From contig CAKPZC010000037.1 of the NCBI GenBank assembly GCA_934203355.1, forward strand, positions 1 to 21,067: DNA of 21,067 bases, given 5' to 3'. Within the stretch, counting starts at the first letter, position 1. Every line of letters begins with the position of its first letter. The notes beneath the pieces were generated by a model. That model saw only the letters and a list, made by a program, of their open reading frames with translations. It did no database searches and had not been told where the DNA came from. This document shows positions 1-7,575 of this stretch, one piece after another. Source of the DNA: an uncultured Prevotella sp. Lineage in GTDB: Bacteria; Bacteroidota; Bacteroidia; Bacteroidales; Bacteroidaceae. The translations under genes and the position numbers were made by a program.

Positions 1-700
1 TCTTAGGGTCGGCATAGATGCGGAATACAGAGTAGTCGCAAGTCTGGCGCGGCCACATCCAGTTGTCGGTCTCGCCTCCGAACTTACCCATCGACTTCGG
101 GATAGTGAACACCAGTCGCAGGTCGTTGAAAGTGCGGTAGGTAGTGGCGAAATACTTGTTGCCCTCGTAGAACGGCTTAATCTCAAGGTCGAGACTTGGG
201 TCCTTGGCGTGTACTTCCTTAATCATCTCGTTCTCAACCTCGTTGAGCAGTTTGGCGCGCTCTTCGTTGTTCATGTTCTTGATGCCGCGCTTCTCCAGTT
301 CGGGAGTGATGTCCTTCTGCTCCACCATGAAGCTCACGAACATGCCCTCGTTGGGCAGCTCGTCGGCGTAGGTCTTAGCATAGAAGCCATTGAGCATGTA
401 GTCGTGCTCCACGGTAGAATGAGAGCGGATAGCCTCGAAGCCACAGTGGTGGTTGGTGAACACGAGTCCGTCGGGCGAGACCACAACACCCGAGCAGTAG
501 CCCGAGAAGTTGACCACCGACTTCATTATGGCATCGTCGGCCTGATAGAGTTTCTCGTAAGGAGCCGAGAAACCATAGGTCTTCATTTGCTCATACACTG
601 CTGTAGGCAGATTGTAGAGCGTCCACATGCCTTCGTCGGCATGAGCGGCAGCGCCAGGCAACAGCATGGCGGCTGCGAGGAGTAAGTTCTTTTTGTTCAT
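1..700 (-). CDS. S46 family dipeptidyl peptidase (DPP7/DPP11-like), 3' end outside window
   Basis: Only the first 233 codons are in the window; the gene runs off the left edge. S46 enzymes are secreted or periplasmic serine exopeptidases of Bacteroidetes that remove dipeptides from peptide N-termini, feeding amino-acid catabolism. The ATG at 700-698 begins a signal peptide (about residues 1-21, MNKKNLLLAAA...AHA). The family signature TNHHCG lies at residues 82-87, and His85 is the expected catalytic histidine. A second family block, GGETDNWMWPR, lies at 208-218. The catalytic Asp should be nearby, at D212 or D222. The catalytic Ser and the residue that separates DPP7 from DPP11 specificity are in the missing part, so specificity cannot be assigned. 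It starts 29 bp after the flippase stop on the same strand and may share its transcript. Confidence 0.93.
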   Translation of the reverse strand, partial: MNKKNLLLAAAMLLPGAAAHADEGMWTLYNLPTAVYEQMKTYGFSAPYEKLYQADDAIMKSVVNFSGYCSGVVVSPDGLVFTNHHCGFEAIRSHSTVEHDYMLNGFYAKTYADELPNEGMFVSFMVEQKDITPELEKRGIKNMNNEERAKLLNEVENEMIKEVHAKDPSLDLEIKPFYEGNKYFATTYRTFNDLRLVFTIPKSMGKFGGETDNWMWPRQTCDYSVFRIYADPK

Positions 701-729
701 AAATTGTTTTGTTATCGGATAATTTAATT

Positions 730-2217
730 CTACTTGAAATATTTCCCCACAACCGGAAGACTCTTGAGTGGCAGGTCGTGATAGACGATATGTGCCACGA
801 ACATGATGATGAGCAGTGTGTTGACAGCGAGAGCCCACAGTTGCGGCAGATGTTCGTTGGCGAGATTCATACCCACATAGAAGAGGGCTGTTATTGCCAC
901 GTAGACAGCGATGGACTTGAGTGGATAGTTGATGGGATACTTCTTCTGGCCCACGAGATACGACAGCACCATAGCCGTGCCATAGCCTGCCACTCCGCCC
1001 CATGCACAAGCCATATAGCTGTACTTAGGCACGAATAGCACATTGACAGCCACAAGCACCACGCATCCGGCGGCAGAGAACCAAGCTCCGTAGATGGTCT
1101 TGTCGATGAGTTTATACCAGAACGAGAGGTTGAAGTAGATGCCCATCATTATTTCGGCTGCCATGACGATGGGCACCACGCGCAGTCCGGGCCAGTAGCT
1201 CTGGTTGGGGATGATGAAGCGCAGAATGTCGAGGTAGGCAATGACCACGAGGAACGCCAGCAGGGTGAAGATGATGAAATACTTCATTGCCTTGGCATAG
1301 GTGTCGCGGTTGTCCTTGTCCTTAGCCTTGCCGAAGACGAACGGCTCGTAGGCATATCGGAACGCCTGGGTTATCATTGCCATTATCATGGCTATCTTGG
1401 TGGCAGCTCCATATATGCCGAGCTGTGTCTTCTCGTCCACGCCCTCGTAGAGGTAGGGGAAGATGATCTTGTCGAGAGTCTGGTTGAGTATGCCAGCAAT
1501 GCCAAGCACGAGCAGAGGCCATGCGTAGCGGAGCATGCGTCGCCACAGTTTGGTGTCGAAGCGCCATCGGAAGCCTGTAAGCTCGCGCCAGAAGCAGAGC
1601 AGCACCACAGCCGTGCATACAAGATTTATGTAGAACACCATGCCGACGTCCACCGTGAAATGCTCGTCGTAGAGCCCAAAGGGGTTGAGCTTCATGGCAG
1701 GCAGTACGATGAGATACATGAGGTTGAGCACGATGTTGAGAATGATGTTGACAAGCTGGAGTGTGGCAAACTTTATCGCCTTCTTCTGATAGCGCAGGTA
1801 GGCGAAGGGTATGCACTTGAAGGCATCAATAGCCACACATACGAACATCACAGCCACCCACGACTCATGGTCGGGATATTTCATGAAGGTGGCAATCTGT
1901 GGCAGAAAGGCGAAAACGAGTGCCACAAATAGGGCTGCTGTGGAACCGACCGATATGAGCACCGTGGAATAGACGGATTGCGGATTTTCGTCGGTCTTGT
2001 TGACGTAGCGGAAGAAGGTAGTCTCCATGCCGTAGGTAAGGATGACGAGCAAAAGCGCCGTGTAGGCGTAGATATTTGTGACGACACCGTATTGGCCGCC
2101 GCTCGCGGCGAAGGCTGTCGTCTGGATAGGCACCAGCAGATAGTTGATGAAACGGCCAGCAATGCTGCTGAGACCGTAGATGGCGGTGTCTTTAGCAAGA
2201 GATTTTAAATTTGCCAT
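730..2217 (-). CDS. Oligosaccharide/polysaccharide flippase (Wzx-like, MOP superfamily)
   Basis: A 495-residue polytopic membrane protein. Hydrophobic segments run almost the whole length (about 12-14 helices), with a short basic N-terminus (MANLKSLAKDTAIYG) typical of polysaccharide biosynthesis proteins. Family members flip undecaprenyl-linked glycan units across the inner membrane for capsule, O-antigen or exopolysaccharide. Length is normal for the family. No glycosyltransferase or polymerase cluster surrounds it, so it looks like a stand-alone flippase and its substrate cannot be inferred. The ATG at 2217-2215 follows a purine-poor leader with a run of A on the coding strand and no Shine-Dalgarno. 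Upstream on the same strand, after a simple-repeat hairpin, is the four-helix-bundle gene. Confidence 0.88.
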   Translation of the reverse strand: MANLKSLAKDTAIYGLSSIAGRFINYLLVPIQTTAFAASGGQYGVVTNIYAYTALLLVILTYGMETTFFRYVNKTDENPQSVYSTVLISVGSTAALFVALVFAFLPQIATFMKYPDHESWVAVMFVCVAIDAFKCIPFAYLRYQKKAIKFATLQLVNIILNIVLNLMYLIVLPAMKLNPFGLYDEHFTVDVGMVFYINLVCTAVVLLCFWRELTGFRWRFDTKLWRRMLRYAWPLLVLGIAGILNQTLDKIIFPYLYEGVDEKTQLGIYGAATKIAMIMAMITQAFRYAYEPFVFGKAKDKDNRDTYAKAMKYFIIFTLLAFLVVIAYLDILRFIIPNQSYWPGLRVVPIVMAAEIMMGIYFNLSFWYKLIDKTIYGAWFSAAGCVVLVAVNVLFVPKYSYMACAWGGVAGYGTAMVLSYLVGQKKYPINYPLKSIAVYVAITALFYVGMNLANEHLPQLWALAVNTLLIIMFVAHIVYHDLPLKSLPVVGKYFK

Positions 2218-2258
2218 ATTGTTGATGAAATTATTAAGTTTTTTTTTGAGGGGTTGGG

Positions 2259-2378
2259 GTGGTAGGTTTAGTAGGGGTGGTAGGTTTAGTAGGTTTGGTA
2301 GGTTTAGTAGGTTTGGTAGGTGGCTGGCGTCTACTATACCTACTAAACTTACTATACCTACTAAACTTACATCACCTA
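2259..2378. repeat. Degenerate 9-bp tandem array forming a long inverted repeat
   Basis: The left half (about 2259-2322) is built of GTAGGTTTA/GTAGGTTTG units. The right half (2331-2378) is the same unit in reverse complement with substitutions (CTACTAAAC, TTACTATAC). Arms 2280-2319 and 2331-2370 are complementary at 34 of 40 positions by my count, with an 11-nt loop (2320-2330). Four of the six mismatches are G opposite T, so they would be G-U wobbles in a plus-strand RNA. In the minus-strand RNA that the flanking genes would produce they become C-A mismatches. The stop codon of the four-helix-bundle gene (2376-2378) lies inside the last unit. A run of nine T (2239-2247) sits just left of the array. 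Confidence 0.9.
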
Positions 2379-2942
2379 CTTCTTATTCCTCCAGTCCACT
2401 CTCGCCTTATATCTCTGTTCTTTTATGCCTCCTTCCTCCAAAAACTTGCGGTTCTGGTAGTCGATGAGGCCTCGGAGCATGGCGAGAGTCTGATGAATCA
2501 CTATGAGGGCTATGTTGGCTATTTCTTCGGCGCAGCGGCCCTCTATCTGTCTTCTGTACCATGCACAGTCGTTATGGCGTCGGCATAGAGGCTGTGCCAT
2601 ACGGTATTTGGGGTGCTGCGGCCCCCAAATTTCAAGACCGTGGTTGCGCAGATAGTCCTTGTAGTCTTCTTTCAGTTCCTCAAGACTACCTTTGGCAATC
2701 ACCGTGAGCTTATGCTCAATCTCGGTAGAACCCTCAGCGTCGCTGTAGCCCTCGACAATGTTTTGCTTGCCCGATCGAGCTGCCTGCTGCATCTGGTCGA
2801 CCGTGCGGTCGTGACTGCGGTCGAGAAAACACGACACAAAATAGAAAGTGATGTCGTAGACACACTCCGACTTGCGGAAGACTATTAGGGTCTTGTAGCT
2901 GTCGGGCTGGTTGGTGGGGTGGGTGAAAGGATTTTGAAGCAT
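2376..2942 (-). CDS. Four-helix-bundle protein with C-terminal suffix region (23S IVS/Avd-related family)
   Basis: 188 residues. Residues 50-65 (QMQQAARSGKQNIVEG) and 85-90 (GSLEEL) are the signature of the four-helix-bundle family that includes proteins encoded by 23S rRNA intervening sequences and, more distantly, Avd of diversity-generating retroelements. A further helix (about 136-163) and the tail FLEEGGIKEQRYKAR (167-181) resemble the 'four helix bundle suffix' variant seen in Bacteroidetes. No biochemical role is established for that variant; a nucleic-acid-binding role by analogy with Avd is inference. No rRNA, reverse transcriptase or variable repeat is nearby. It begins 34 bp after the stop of the upstream membrane-protein gene, and its own stop codon lies inside a 9-bp repeat array. 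Confidence 0.82.
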   Translation of the reverse strand: MLQNPFTHPTNQPDSYKTLIVFRKSECVYDITFYFVSCFLDRSHDRTVDQMQQAARSGKQNIVEGYSDAEGSTEIEHKLTVIAKGSLEELKEDYKDYLRNHGLEIWGPQHPKYRMAQPLCRRHNDCAWYRRQIEGRCAEEIANIALIVIHQTLAMLRGLIDYQNRKFLEEGGIKEQRYKARVDWRNKK

Positions 2943-2976
2943 AGGAAAAGGAGAAATGATGATTAATAGGCAGTGG

Positions 2977-4209
2977 TCATGCGAAGAACATGTAGCATAT
3001 AGCTATCGCCGCTATAACCCCAGCGAGGTCGGCGAGCAAACCGCATGCCACAGCGTGACGAGTGTAGCGCACACCAATGCTGCCGAAGTAGACGGCGAGA
3101 ATGTAGAAGGTGGTGTCGGTGGAACCCTGAAACACACACGAGAGACGACCCACGAACGAGTCGGCACCGTAGGTGGTCATGGCATCGACCATCATGCCAC
3201 GAGCCCCACTGCCCGAGAGGGGCTTCATAAGAGCCGTGGGCAACGCTCCCACGAAATCGGTGTTGCCACCAAGCACGCCTACCAACCACTTGATGGCGTT
3301 GATGAGCATGTCCATGGCACCCGACGCACGGAACACACCTATGCCAACAAGTATAGCCACAAGATAGGGGATGATTCTGATGGCAGTGGTGAACCCGTCC
3401 TTGGCACCCTCGATGAAGGCATCGTAGACGTTCACCTTCTTGCGCAAGCCGGCAAGTATGAACACCACTATGATGAGCATAAGCAGTATGTTTGCTACCG
3501 ATGTGCTCACCAAGTTCATCTGAGTCTTGTCCATCTGGGCGAACCCCCATATGATGGTAGCTATCACCGCCGACATGCCGCCAAGAGTGAGCAACATGGT
3601 GCGGTTGAGAAGATTTATGCGCTGATAGAGCGATGTCACTACTATGCCTGCCACTGTCGAGAAGAATGTGGCGAGGAGTATAGGCACAAAGATGTCGGTG
3701 GGCTGCGCAGCCCCCATCTGAGCGCGGTAGACCATTATCGACACGGGGATGAGCGTCAGTCCCGACGTGTTGAGCACGAGGAACATAATCATAGGATTGG
3801 TGGCGGTGTCTTTCTTGGTGTTGAGCTCTTGAAGCTGTTCCATGGCGCGGAGTCCGAGCGGAGTAGCCGCATTGTCGAGACCGAGCATGTTGGCGGCTAT
3901 GTTCATGAATATGCTACCCGTGACGGGATGGCCCTTGGGGATGTCGGGGAATAGTTTGGTGAAAACGGGCGATAGCACCCGCGCCAGAACATTGACTACG
4001 CCTCCCTTCTCGCCAATTTTCATTATGCCGAGCCACAGCGATAGCACACCAGTGAGTCCGAGCGAAATCTCGAAGGCAGTCTTCGAAGTGTCGAAGGTGG
4101 AATTGATGATAGCCGGAAACACCTCGGTGTCGCCCATGAACACAAGTCTTGCGACGGCTATGCAGAAGGCGATGAGGAAGAAGGCTATCCATATATAGTT
4201 GAGTACCAT
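2977..4209 (-). CDS. SpmA/SpmB-type fused nucleoside-recognition (Gate) domain membrane protein
   Basis: 410 residues, counted from ATG 4209-4207 (MVLNYIWIAFF...). The same frame stays open upstream to about 4512, but that part overlaps the protease terminator and is not protein-like, so the shorter start is preferred. The first half has the SpmA block NIAANMLGLDNAATPLG; the second half has the SpmB block PLSGSGARGMMVDAM followed by FQGSTDTTFYILAVYFG. In Bacillus these are two spore-maturation proteins of unclear mechanism. In non-sporulating Bacteroidetes they occur as one fused inner-membrane protein whose substrate is unknown. The Gate domain relates them to nucleoside transporters, but transport is not shown. 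It is the first gene of the minus-strand run with the four-helix-bundle, flippase and S46 genes. Confidence 0.9.
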   Translation of the reverse strand: MVLNYIWIAFFLIAFCIAVARLVFMGDTEVFPAIINSTFDTSKTAFEISLGLTGVLSLWLGIMKIGEKGGVVNVLARVLSPVFTKLFPDIPKGHPVTGSIFMNIAANMLGLDNAATPLGLRAMEQLQELNTKKDTATNPMIMFLVLNTSGLTLIPVSIMVYRAQMGAAQPTDIFVPILLATFFSTVAGIVVTSLYQRINLLNRTMLLTLGGMSAVIATIIWGFAQMDKTQMNLVSTSVANILLMLIIVVFILAGLRKKVNVYDAFIEGAKDGFTTAIRIIPYLVAILVGIGVFRASGAMDMLINAIKWLVGVLGGNTDFVGALPTALMKPLSGSGARGMMVDAMTTYGADSFVGRLSCVFQGSTDTTFYILAVYFGSIGVRYTRHAVACGLLADLAGVIAAIAICYMFFA

Positions 4210-4237
4210 AATTAAAAAATGAGTGGTTTTAATTATG

Positions 4238-4266
4238 CAAAAGTACATCAATAAATCGAGAATCAG
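4238..4266 (-). promoter_or_regulatory. Candidate Bacteroidetes promoter for the SpmAB-like gene
   Basis: On the minus strand TACTTTTG (4245-4238) matches the Bacteroidetes -7 consensus TAnnTTTG. A CTG at 4266-4264, 18 nt upstream, is only a weak match to the -33 TTTG box. The leader would be about 20-25 nt. Confidence 0.45.
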
Positions 4267-4342
4267 CCTATGGTAGGAGATAAAACACCCAAACAGCGTG
4301 TTTTTATACGTAAAAATCCAACACAGGCAATGTTGTTGGATG

Positions 4343-4395
4343 AAAAAAAAGACAACATAGACAACCTTTTGAATGCTGCGGTTGTCTATGTTGTC
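4343..4395 (-). terminator. Intrinsic terminator of the M6 metalloprotease gene
   Basis: A perfect 16-bp inverted repeat (4351-4366 with 4380-4395, GACAACATAGACAACC) encloses a 13-nt loop. On the minus strand it is followed directly by eight T (4350-4343). It begins 11 nt beyond the protease stop codon. This is a textbook rho-independent terminator and separates the protease from the downstream minus-strand genes. Confidence 0.95.
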
Positions 4396-4406
4396 ATTAG
4401 TTTTTA

Positions 4407-6575
4407 TTACATCACTACAATCTTGCGTGTTGTGCCATCGGCATAGCGCACGATGTTGATGCCCTTCTGTGGTGTGGAGAGCTTCATGCCGTCGAGAGTG
4501 TAGTAGCCACAAATAGTCTTGTCGCTGTTGTTGGCAGACTCAAGGCTTATACCAGTGGCAGGAGTAGCCATAATCTTCACCTCGTCGAGGAAGAAGCGTC
4601 CCTTCTCGGATTCGAAGGTGATGCTTACAGAACCCTTGCCAGTGAGAGTGGTGGTGAACTCAGTCCACTCGCCCCTTGTCATAGTTACTGACTTGTCAGA
4701 GATAGTGGCGTTGGTGGCAGAGAGGTTGAGCAGAGTGCCGTCGGCATCGTCGTTCCATGCGCCAGCCTTGAATGTGAGTGTTGCGCTGCCGTTCATCAGG
4801 AACGATGGCGAAGTGGCGATGCCGCGGAAAGATGAAGTGCCGAGACGCAGACACTCGCTACCCGCATAAATTTTGGTGTTCGGGCTGGTCCATGCCTTGT
4901 GTCCATCCTCGTACTTAGGAGCTGTGGCACCAGAGAAGTCGCTCCAGAGTCCGTCGTTGCCGCCCTTGCCGTTGCAGAGGTTGAACGACTCAGTGTAGAG
5001 CACGTCGTTAAGTCCAGGAGAGTCGCTCTTCACGGGTATGAACGACATTGAGGCAGTGGCCTTGTCTTCGGAGATTGCAATTTTCTTAATCTCCACGTGC
5101 ATGAAGTTGGTGCCGTCGGCGTTGGTGTTATACAACTTGGCAGCAGGCTTGGATGTGGCGCAGAGACTGTCGTTTCTGCTATTGGTCTTTATATAAGGAT
5201 AGAGAGCATCATTAAGAATCTCGCGGTTGTTGGCGTGGAAGATAGTGAGACGCTGGTGGTCGTTGGTCTTATACTTGCCATTTTGCACATAAGTGCCATT
5301 GTTAGAGTTAGGCACGTTATAATCCCAGATGTCGGGATCGTAGTCGAGGTGAGTGATCATCACGCCCTCGTCGGGCAATTCCATATCCCAGCCGGTCTTC
5401 TTGCGATATTCCACGATGTAGGCCTCGTCGTCGTTCATCTTGTTCTTGATGATGTAAGCGTCGCCGTGCTCGCTAATCGGCTTCAATCCCTCGACGTTTT
5501 CAGTCTCGGTGATGAAAGTCATGTCGTGCATAGTAATCCATCCGCACTCGTTCTTCTCGAATGCGCTGTAGCCAGTAGGAATCCATCCGTCGCCGTTGTA
5601 GCTACCCATATCCATGAGGTCGTATTGGCTCATGCCGAACCATCCACCGTAGCCAGTGTCGTAGAGGTCGGCGAATCCCATACAATGGGAGAACTCATGG
5701 CAGAAAGTACCGATGCCGTTGTTGCCGTTAGTGCCGTTGAGCTCGCAGCTACATGCATAGGTGTTGACCTTCACTCCGTCGAGTTTGAGAGCCTTGCCAT
5801 AGTCGCTCTGCTTGAGATAGTACATATGCGGCCAAATGGTGCTTGTAGAACCACCGTCGGCTTCGCCCTTGCCAGCATAGAGCACGAACACCTGGTCGAC
5901 CTCGCCGTCGCCGTCCCAGTCGTACTGTGAGAAGTCAATGCCATCCTCATGGGCAGCCATACAAGCCTCGACAATCATCTCGCCTGGGTGCTTGTCGTTG
6001 CCGTAAGCGTCGTTCTTTCCGTAGTAAGAGTAGTTGTTCTCCATGGTGTAGGGACCTACGACATCGAAGTCGATGTCGAACTGTCCTGCGCTCTGTGCTC
6101 TGAAGTAGTCGCGCACGGAGCCTATGGCCTTGTCGGACTTATATCCAACGCCGTTGACCATTTCCTTGTAGAGGTTTATATCGTTGACATCCTGGAACTT
6201 GCGGTTGGGATAGTCGATGAGAATCACGATGCCCTTCTTTGTGCCCTGGAACACGCTCTTGTCGTTGGGGTGTCCGATGCGTGCTGCTCGCTTTGCGCCA
6301 GTCTGTACCACACTGCGTCGAGCAGCTGCTCTGCTGGCGAGTTTTTCGGAGTGTTCAGCCGAGATAAGGCTGTAGAGACCAGTGTTTTCGTCGAGCTGAT
6401 AGCGTGAGCCATCTTCAGCCTGAAGCCAGTGCATGTACTCATCGCCAGCGAGTTGCACACGAGCTGTGCCGCCATTGGCGAGTTGGATAGTTTGCCATTG
6501 TCCGCGTTTTGCCGGGACTGCGCTTGCGCTTGCCGCAGCTGCCAAAAGGATGGCTGAAAGTAGTAAATGTTTCAT
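4407..6575 (-). CDS. Secreted M6 family (immune-inhibitor-A-like) metalloprotease
   Basis: 722 residues. A signal peptide covers about residues 1-19 (MKHLLLSAILLAAAASASA). The zinc site HEFSHCMGFAD (293-303) gives HExxHxxGxxD with His293, Glu294, His297 and Asp303, the arrangement of M6 peptidases. YDWDGDGEVDQVFVLYAG (218-235) is the usual acidic, probably calcium-binding block ahead of it. Residues about 525-670 look like a beta-sandwich module (ESFNLCNGKGGNDGLWSD at its start). The last 35 residues (GYYTLDGMKLSTPQKG...KIVVM) form a short C-terminal module common on secreted Prevotella proteins. It resembles type IX secretion tails, but sorting by that route is inference. The protein is expected to be extracellular or surface-attached and to degrade host or dietary protein. 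It is transcribed alone, with its own promoter and terminator. Confidence 0.92.
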   Translation of the reverse strand: MKHLLLSAILLAAAASASAVPAKRGQWQTIQLANGGTARVQLAGDEYMHWLQAEDGSRYQLDENTGLYSLISAEHSEKLASRAAARRSVVQTGAKRAARIGHPNDKSVFQGTKKGIVILIDYPNRKFQDVNDINLYKEMVNGVGYKSDKAIGSVRDYFRAQSAGQFDIDFDVVGPYTMENNYSYYGKNDAYGNDKHPGEMIVEACMAAHEDGIDFSQYDWDGDGEVDQVFVLYAGKGEADGGSTSTIWPHMYYLKQSDYGKALKLDGVKVNTYACSCELNGTNGNNGIGTFCHEFSHCMGFADLYDTGYGGWFGMSQYDLMDMGSYNGDGWIPTGYSAFEKNECGWITMHDMTFITETENVEGLKPISEHGDAYIIKNKMNDDEAYIVEYRKKTGWDMELPDEGVMITHLDYDPDIWDYNVPNSNNGTYVQNGKYKTNDHQRLTIFHANNREILNDALYPYIKTNSRNDSLCATSKPAAKLYNTNADGTNFMHVEIKKIAISEDKATASMSFIPVKSDSPGLNDVLYTESFNLCNGKGGNDGLWSDFSGATAPKYEDGHKAWTSPNTKIYAGSECLRLGTSSFRGIATSPSFLMNGSATLTFKAGAWNDDADGTLLNLSATNATISDKSVTMTRGEWTEFTTTLTGKGSVSITFESEKGRFFLDEVKIMATPATGISLESANNSDKTICGYYTLDGMKLSTPQKGINIVRYADGTTRKIVVM

Positions 6576-6622
6576 AAAGAAGTTAACGATGTTTGTATTA
6601 TTTTCAGTGTATTTCTATCAGT

Positions 6623-6642
6623 GTCTTCATGTAAATGAAGAC
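6623..6642 (-). promoter_or_regulatory. Perfect hairpin at the 5' end of the M6 protease leader
   Basis: GTCTTCAT and ATGAAGAC form perfect 8-bp arms (6623-6630 and 6635-6642) around a 4-nt loop. It lies four bases downstream of the -7 box on the minus strand, so the predicted transcript would start in or next to it. It could be a 5' stabilising hairpin or an operator; the sequence does not decide. Confidence 0.5.
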
Positions 6643-6646
6643 CTTG

Positions 6647-6679
6647 CAAAATTACAAAAAAAATATGCATATCCATAAA
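6647..6679 (-). promoter_or_regulatory. Promoter of the M6 metalloprotease gene
   Basis: On the minus strand TAATTTTG (6654-6647) matches the -7 consensus TAnnTTTG. TTTA (6679-6676), 21 nt upstream, approximates the -33 TTTG box. The predicted leader is about 65 nt. Confidence 0.6.
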
Positions 6680-6729
6680 GATTGACTATTTTTAAACTAT
6701 TAGTAGTCAATTATATTGATTTTTCTATG

Positions 6730-6737
6730 TACATTTG
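6730..6737 (+). promoter_or_regulatory. Candidate -7 element for the DUF4294 gene
   Basis: TACATTTG matches the Bacteroidetes -7 consensus TAnnTTTG and would give a leader of about 15-20 nt. No good -33 box is found 19-21 nt upstream. Confidence 0.4.
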
Positions 6738-6760
6738 TGCGATATTGTAGAAAATAGGAT

Positions 6761-7399
6761 ATGAAAACAAGAATCTTAACATTTTTAATAATAGTGTTGT
6801 GCAGTGTTGCGGCTGTGGCACAGACGGGTAATAATGTTAAGCCCGAAGACCGCAATGTGGATATGGATGTGCCCACGTTTGTGCCAATGGTGAAGGTGGG
6901 CAAGGTGATGCAGGACGGTGACAGCATACAATATGTGGAGTTGAACCCGCTTTATGTGTATCCGGAGCCAACATTCAAGAATGCGAGTCAGCGTCAGGCA
7001 TACAACCGTCTGGTGGCAAACGTGAAGAAGGTGCTACCTATAGCCAAGGAGGTGAACGCCATAATAATAGAGACCTATGAGTATCTGCAGACCCTGCCCA
7101 ACAAGAAAGCCAAGGACGAGCACATGAAACTCGTGGAGAAGGATATACGCAAACGCTACACTCCGCGCATGAAGAAACTGACGTATGCTCAAGGCAAACT
7201 GCTCATAAAACTCGTCTACCGCGAGTGTGACTCGTCGTCGTATCAATTGATTCAGGCTTTTCTGGGACCGATACGAGCTGGATTCTATCAGGCTTTCGCC
7301 GCCCTCTTCGGTGCGTCGCTCACAAAGAAGTATGATGCTGAAGGAGTGGACAGATACACAGAGCGTATCGTGAGACAGGTGGAGGCAGGACAGTTGTAG
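6761..7399 (+). CDS. DUF4294 domain-containing exported protein
   Basis: 212 residues with a signal peptide (about 1-21, MKTRILTFLIIVLCSVAAVAQ). The block DSIQYVELNPLYVYPEPTFK (54-73) followed by a long helical stretch is the recognisable feature of DUF4294, a Bacteroidetes-specific family without known function. It is probably periplasmic or anchored outside the inner membrane. It is transcribed divergently from the M6 protease and ends in TAG, directly followed by a repeat array shared with the convergent helicase gene. No enzymatic motif is visible. Confidence 0.85.
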   Translation: MKTRILTFLIIVLCSVAAVAQTGNNVKPEDRNVDMDVPTFVPMVKVGKVMQDGDSIQYVELNPLYVYPEPTFKNASQRQAYNRLVANVKKVLPIAKEVNAIIIETYEYLQTLPNKKAKDEHMKLVEKDIRKRYTPRMKKLTYAQGKLLIKLVYRECDSSSYQLIQAFLGPIRAGFYQAFAALFGASLTKKYDAEGVDRYTERIVRQVEAGQL

Positions 7400-7400
7400 A

Positions 7401-7575
7401 TTTTTTTTAGTTGACGAGTTTTTTTTTTAGTTGACGAGTTGACAAGTTGACGAGCTGCGTGTTGGCGAGTCTCCTCGTCTACTTGTCTCTTGCCTCTTGT
7501 CAACTTATCTCTTGTCTCTCGTCAACTATTATCTTGTCAACTCGTTAACTCGTCAACTTGTCAACTCTTAAAAAA
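7401..7575. repeat. Degenerate 8-bp tandem array (GTTGACGA/GTTGACAA) in inverted orientation between convergent genes
   Basis: The whole gap between the DUF4294 stop (7399) and the helicase stop (7576) is made of GTTGACGA/GTTGACAA units on the left and their reverse complements on the right. Arms 7429-7454 and 7541-7566 are complementary at 23 of 26 positions. The segment between them (about 7480-7540) holds more decayed right-hand units. T-runs (7401-7408 and 7419-7428) flank the left arm and an A-run (7570-7575) flanks the right arm. Read on either strand, the U-run precedes the stem, the opposite of an intrinsic terminator. Confidence 0.9.

Noticed and set aside
2259..2378. Ordinary intrinsic terminator of the four-helix-bundle gene
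   Set aside because: The stem is 40 bp of tandem units with mismatches, starts inside the coding region and has no U-tract directly after the stem in the minus-strand transcript.
2376..2942. Diversity-generating retroelement accessory gene (Avd)
   Set aside because: There is no reverse transcriptase, template repeat or variable-repeat target gene in the window; only distant family similarity supports it.
2956..3954. 332-codon open frame on the plus strand
   Set aside because: It is antisense to the SpmAB-like gene, is rich in His/Glu/Arg with no domain pattern, and mirrors the codon bias of the real gene.
4210..4512. N-terminal extension of the SpmAB-like protein
   Set aside because: It would run through the protease terminator and overlap the protease C-terminus; the hydrophobic family-like start is at 4209.
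5097..5930. 277-codon open frame on the plus strand
   Set aside because: It is antisense to the M6 protease, whose zinc motif and signal peptide are unambiguous; the frame is Val/His-rich without recognisable features.
7401..7575. CRISPR array
   Set aside because: Units are 8-9 bp, contiguous and degenerate, with no spacers and no cas genes in the window.
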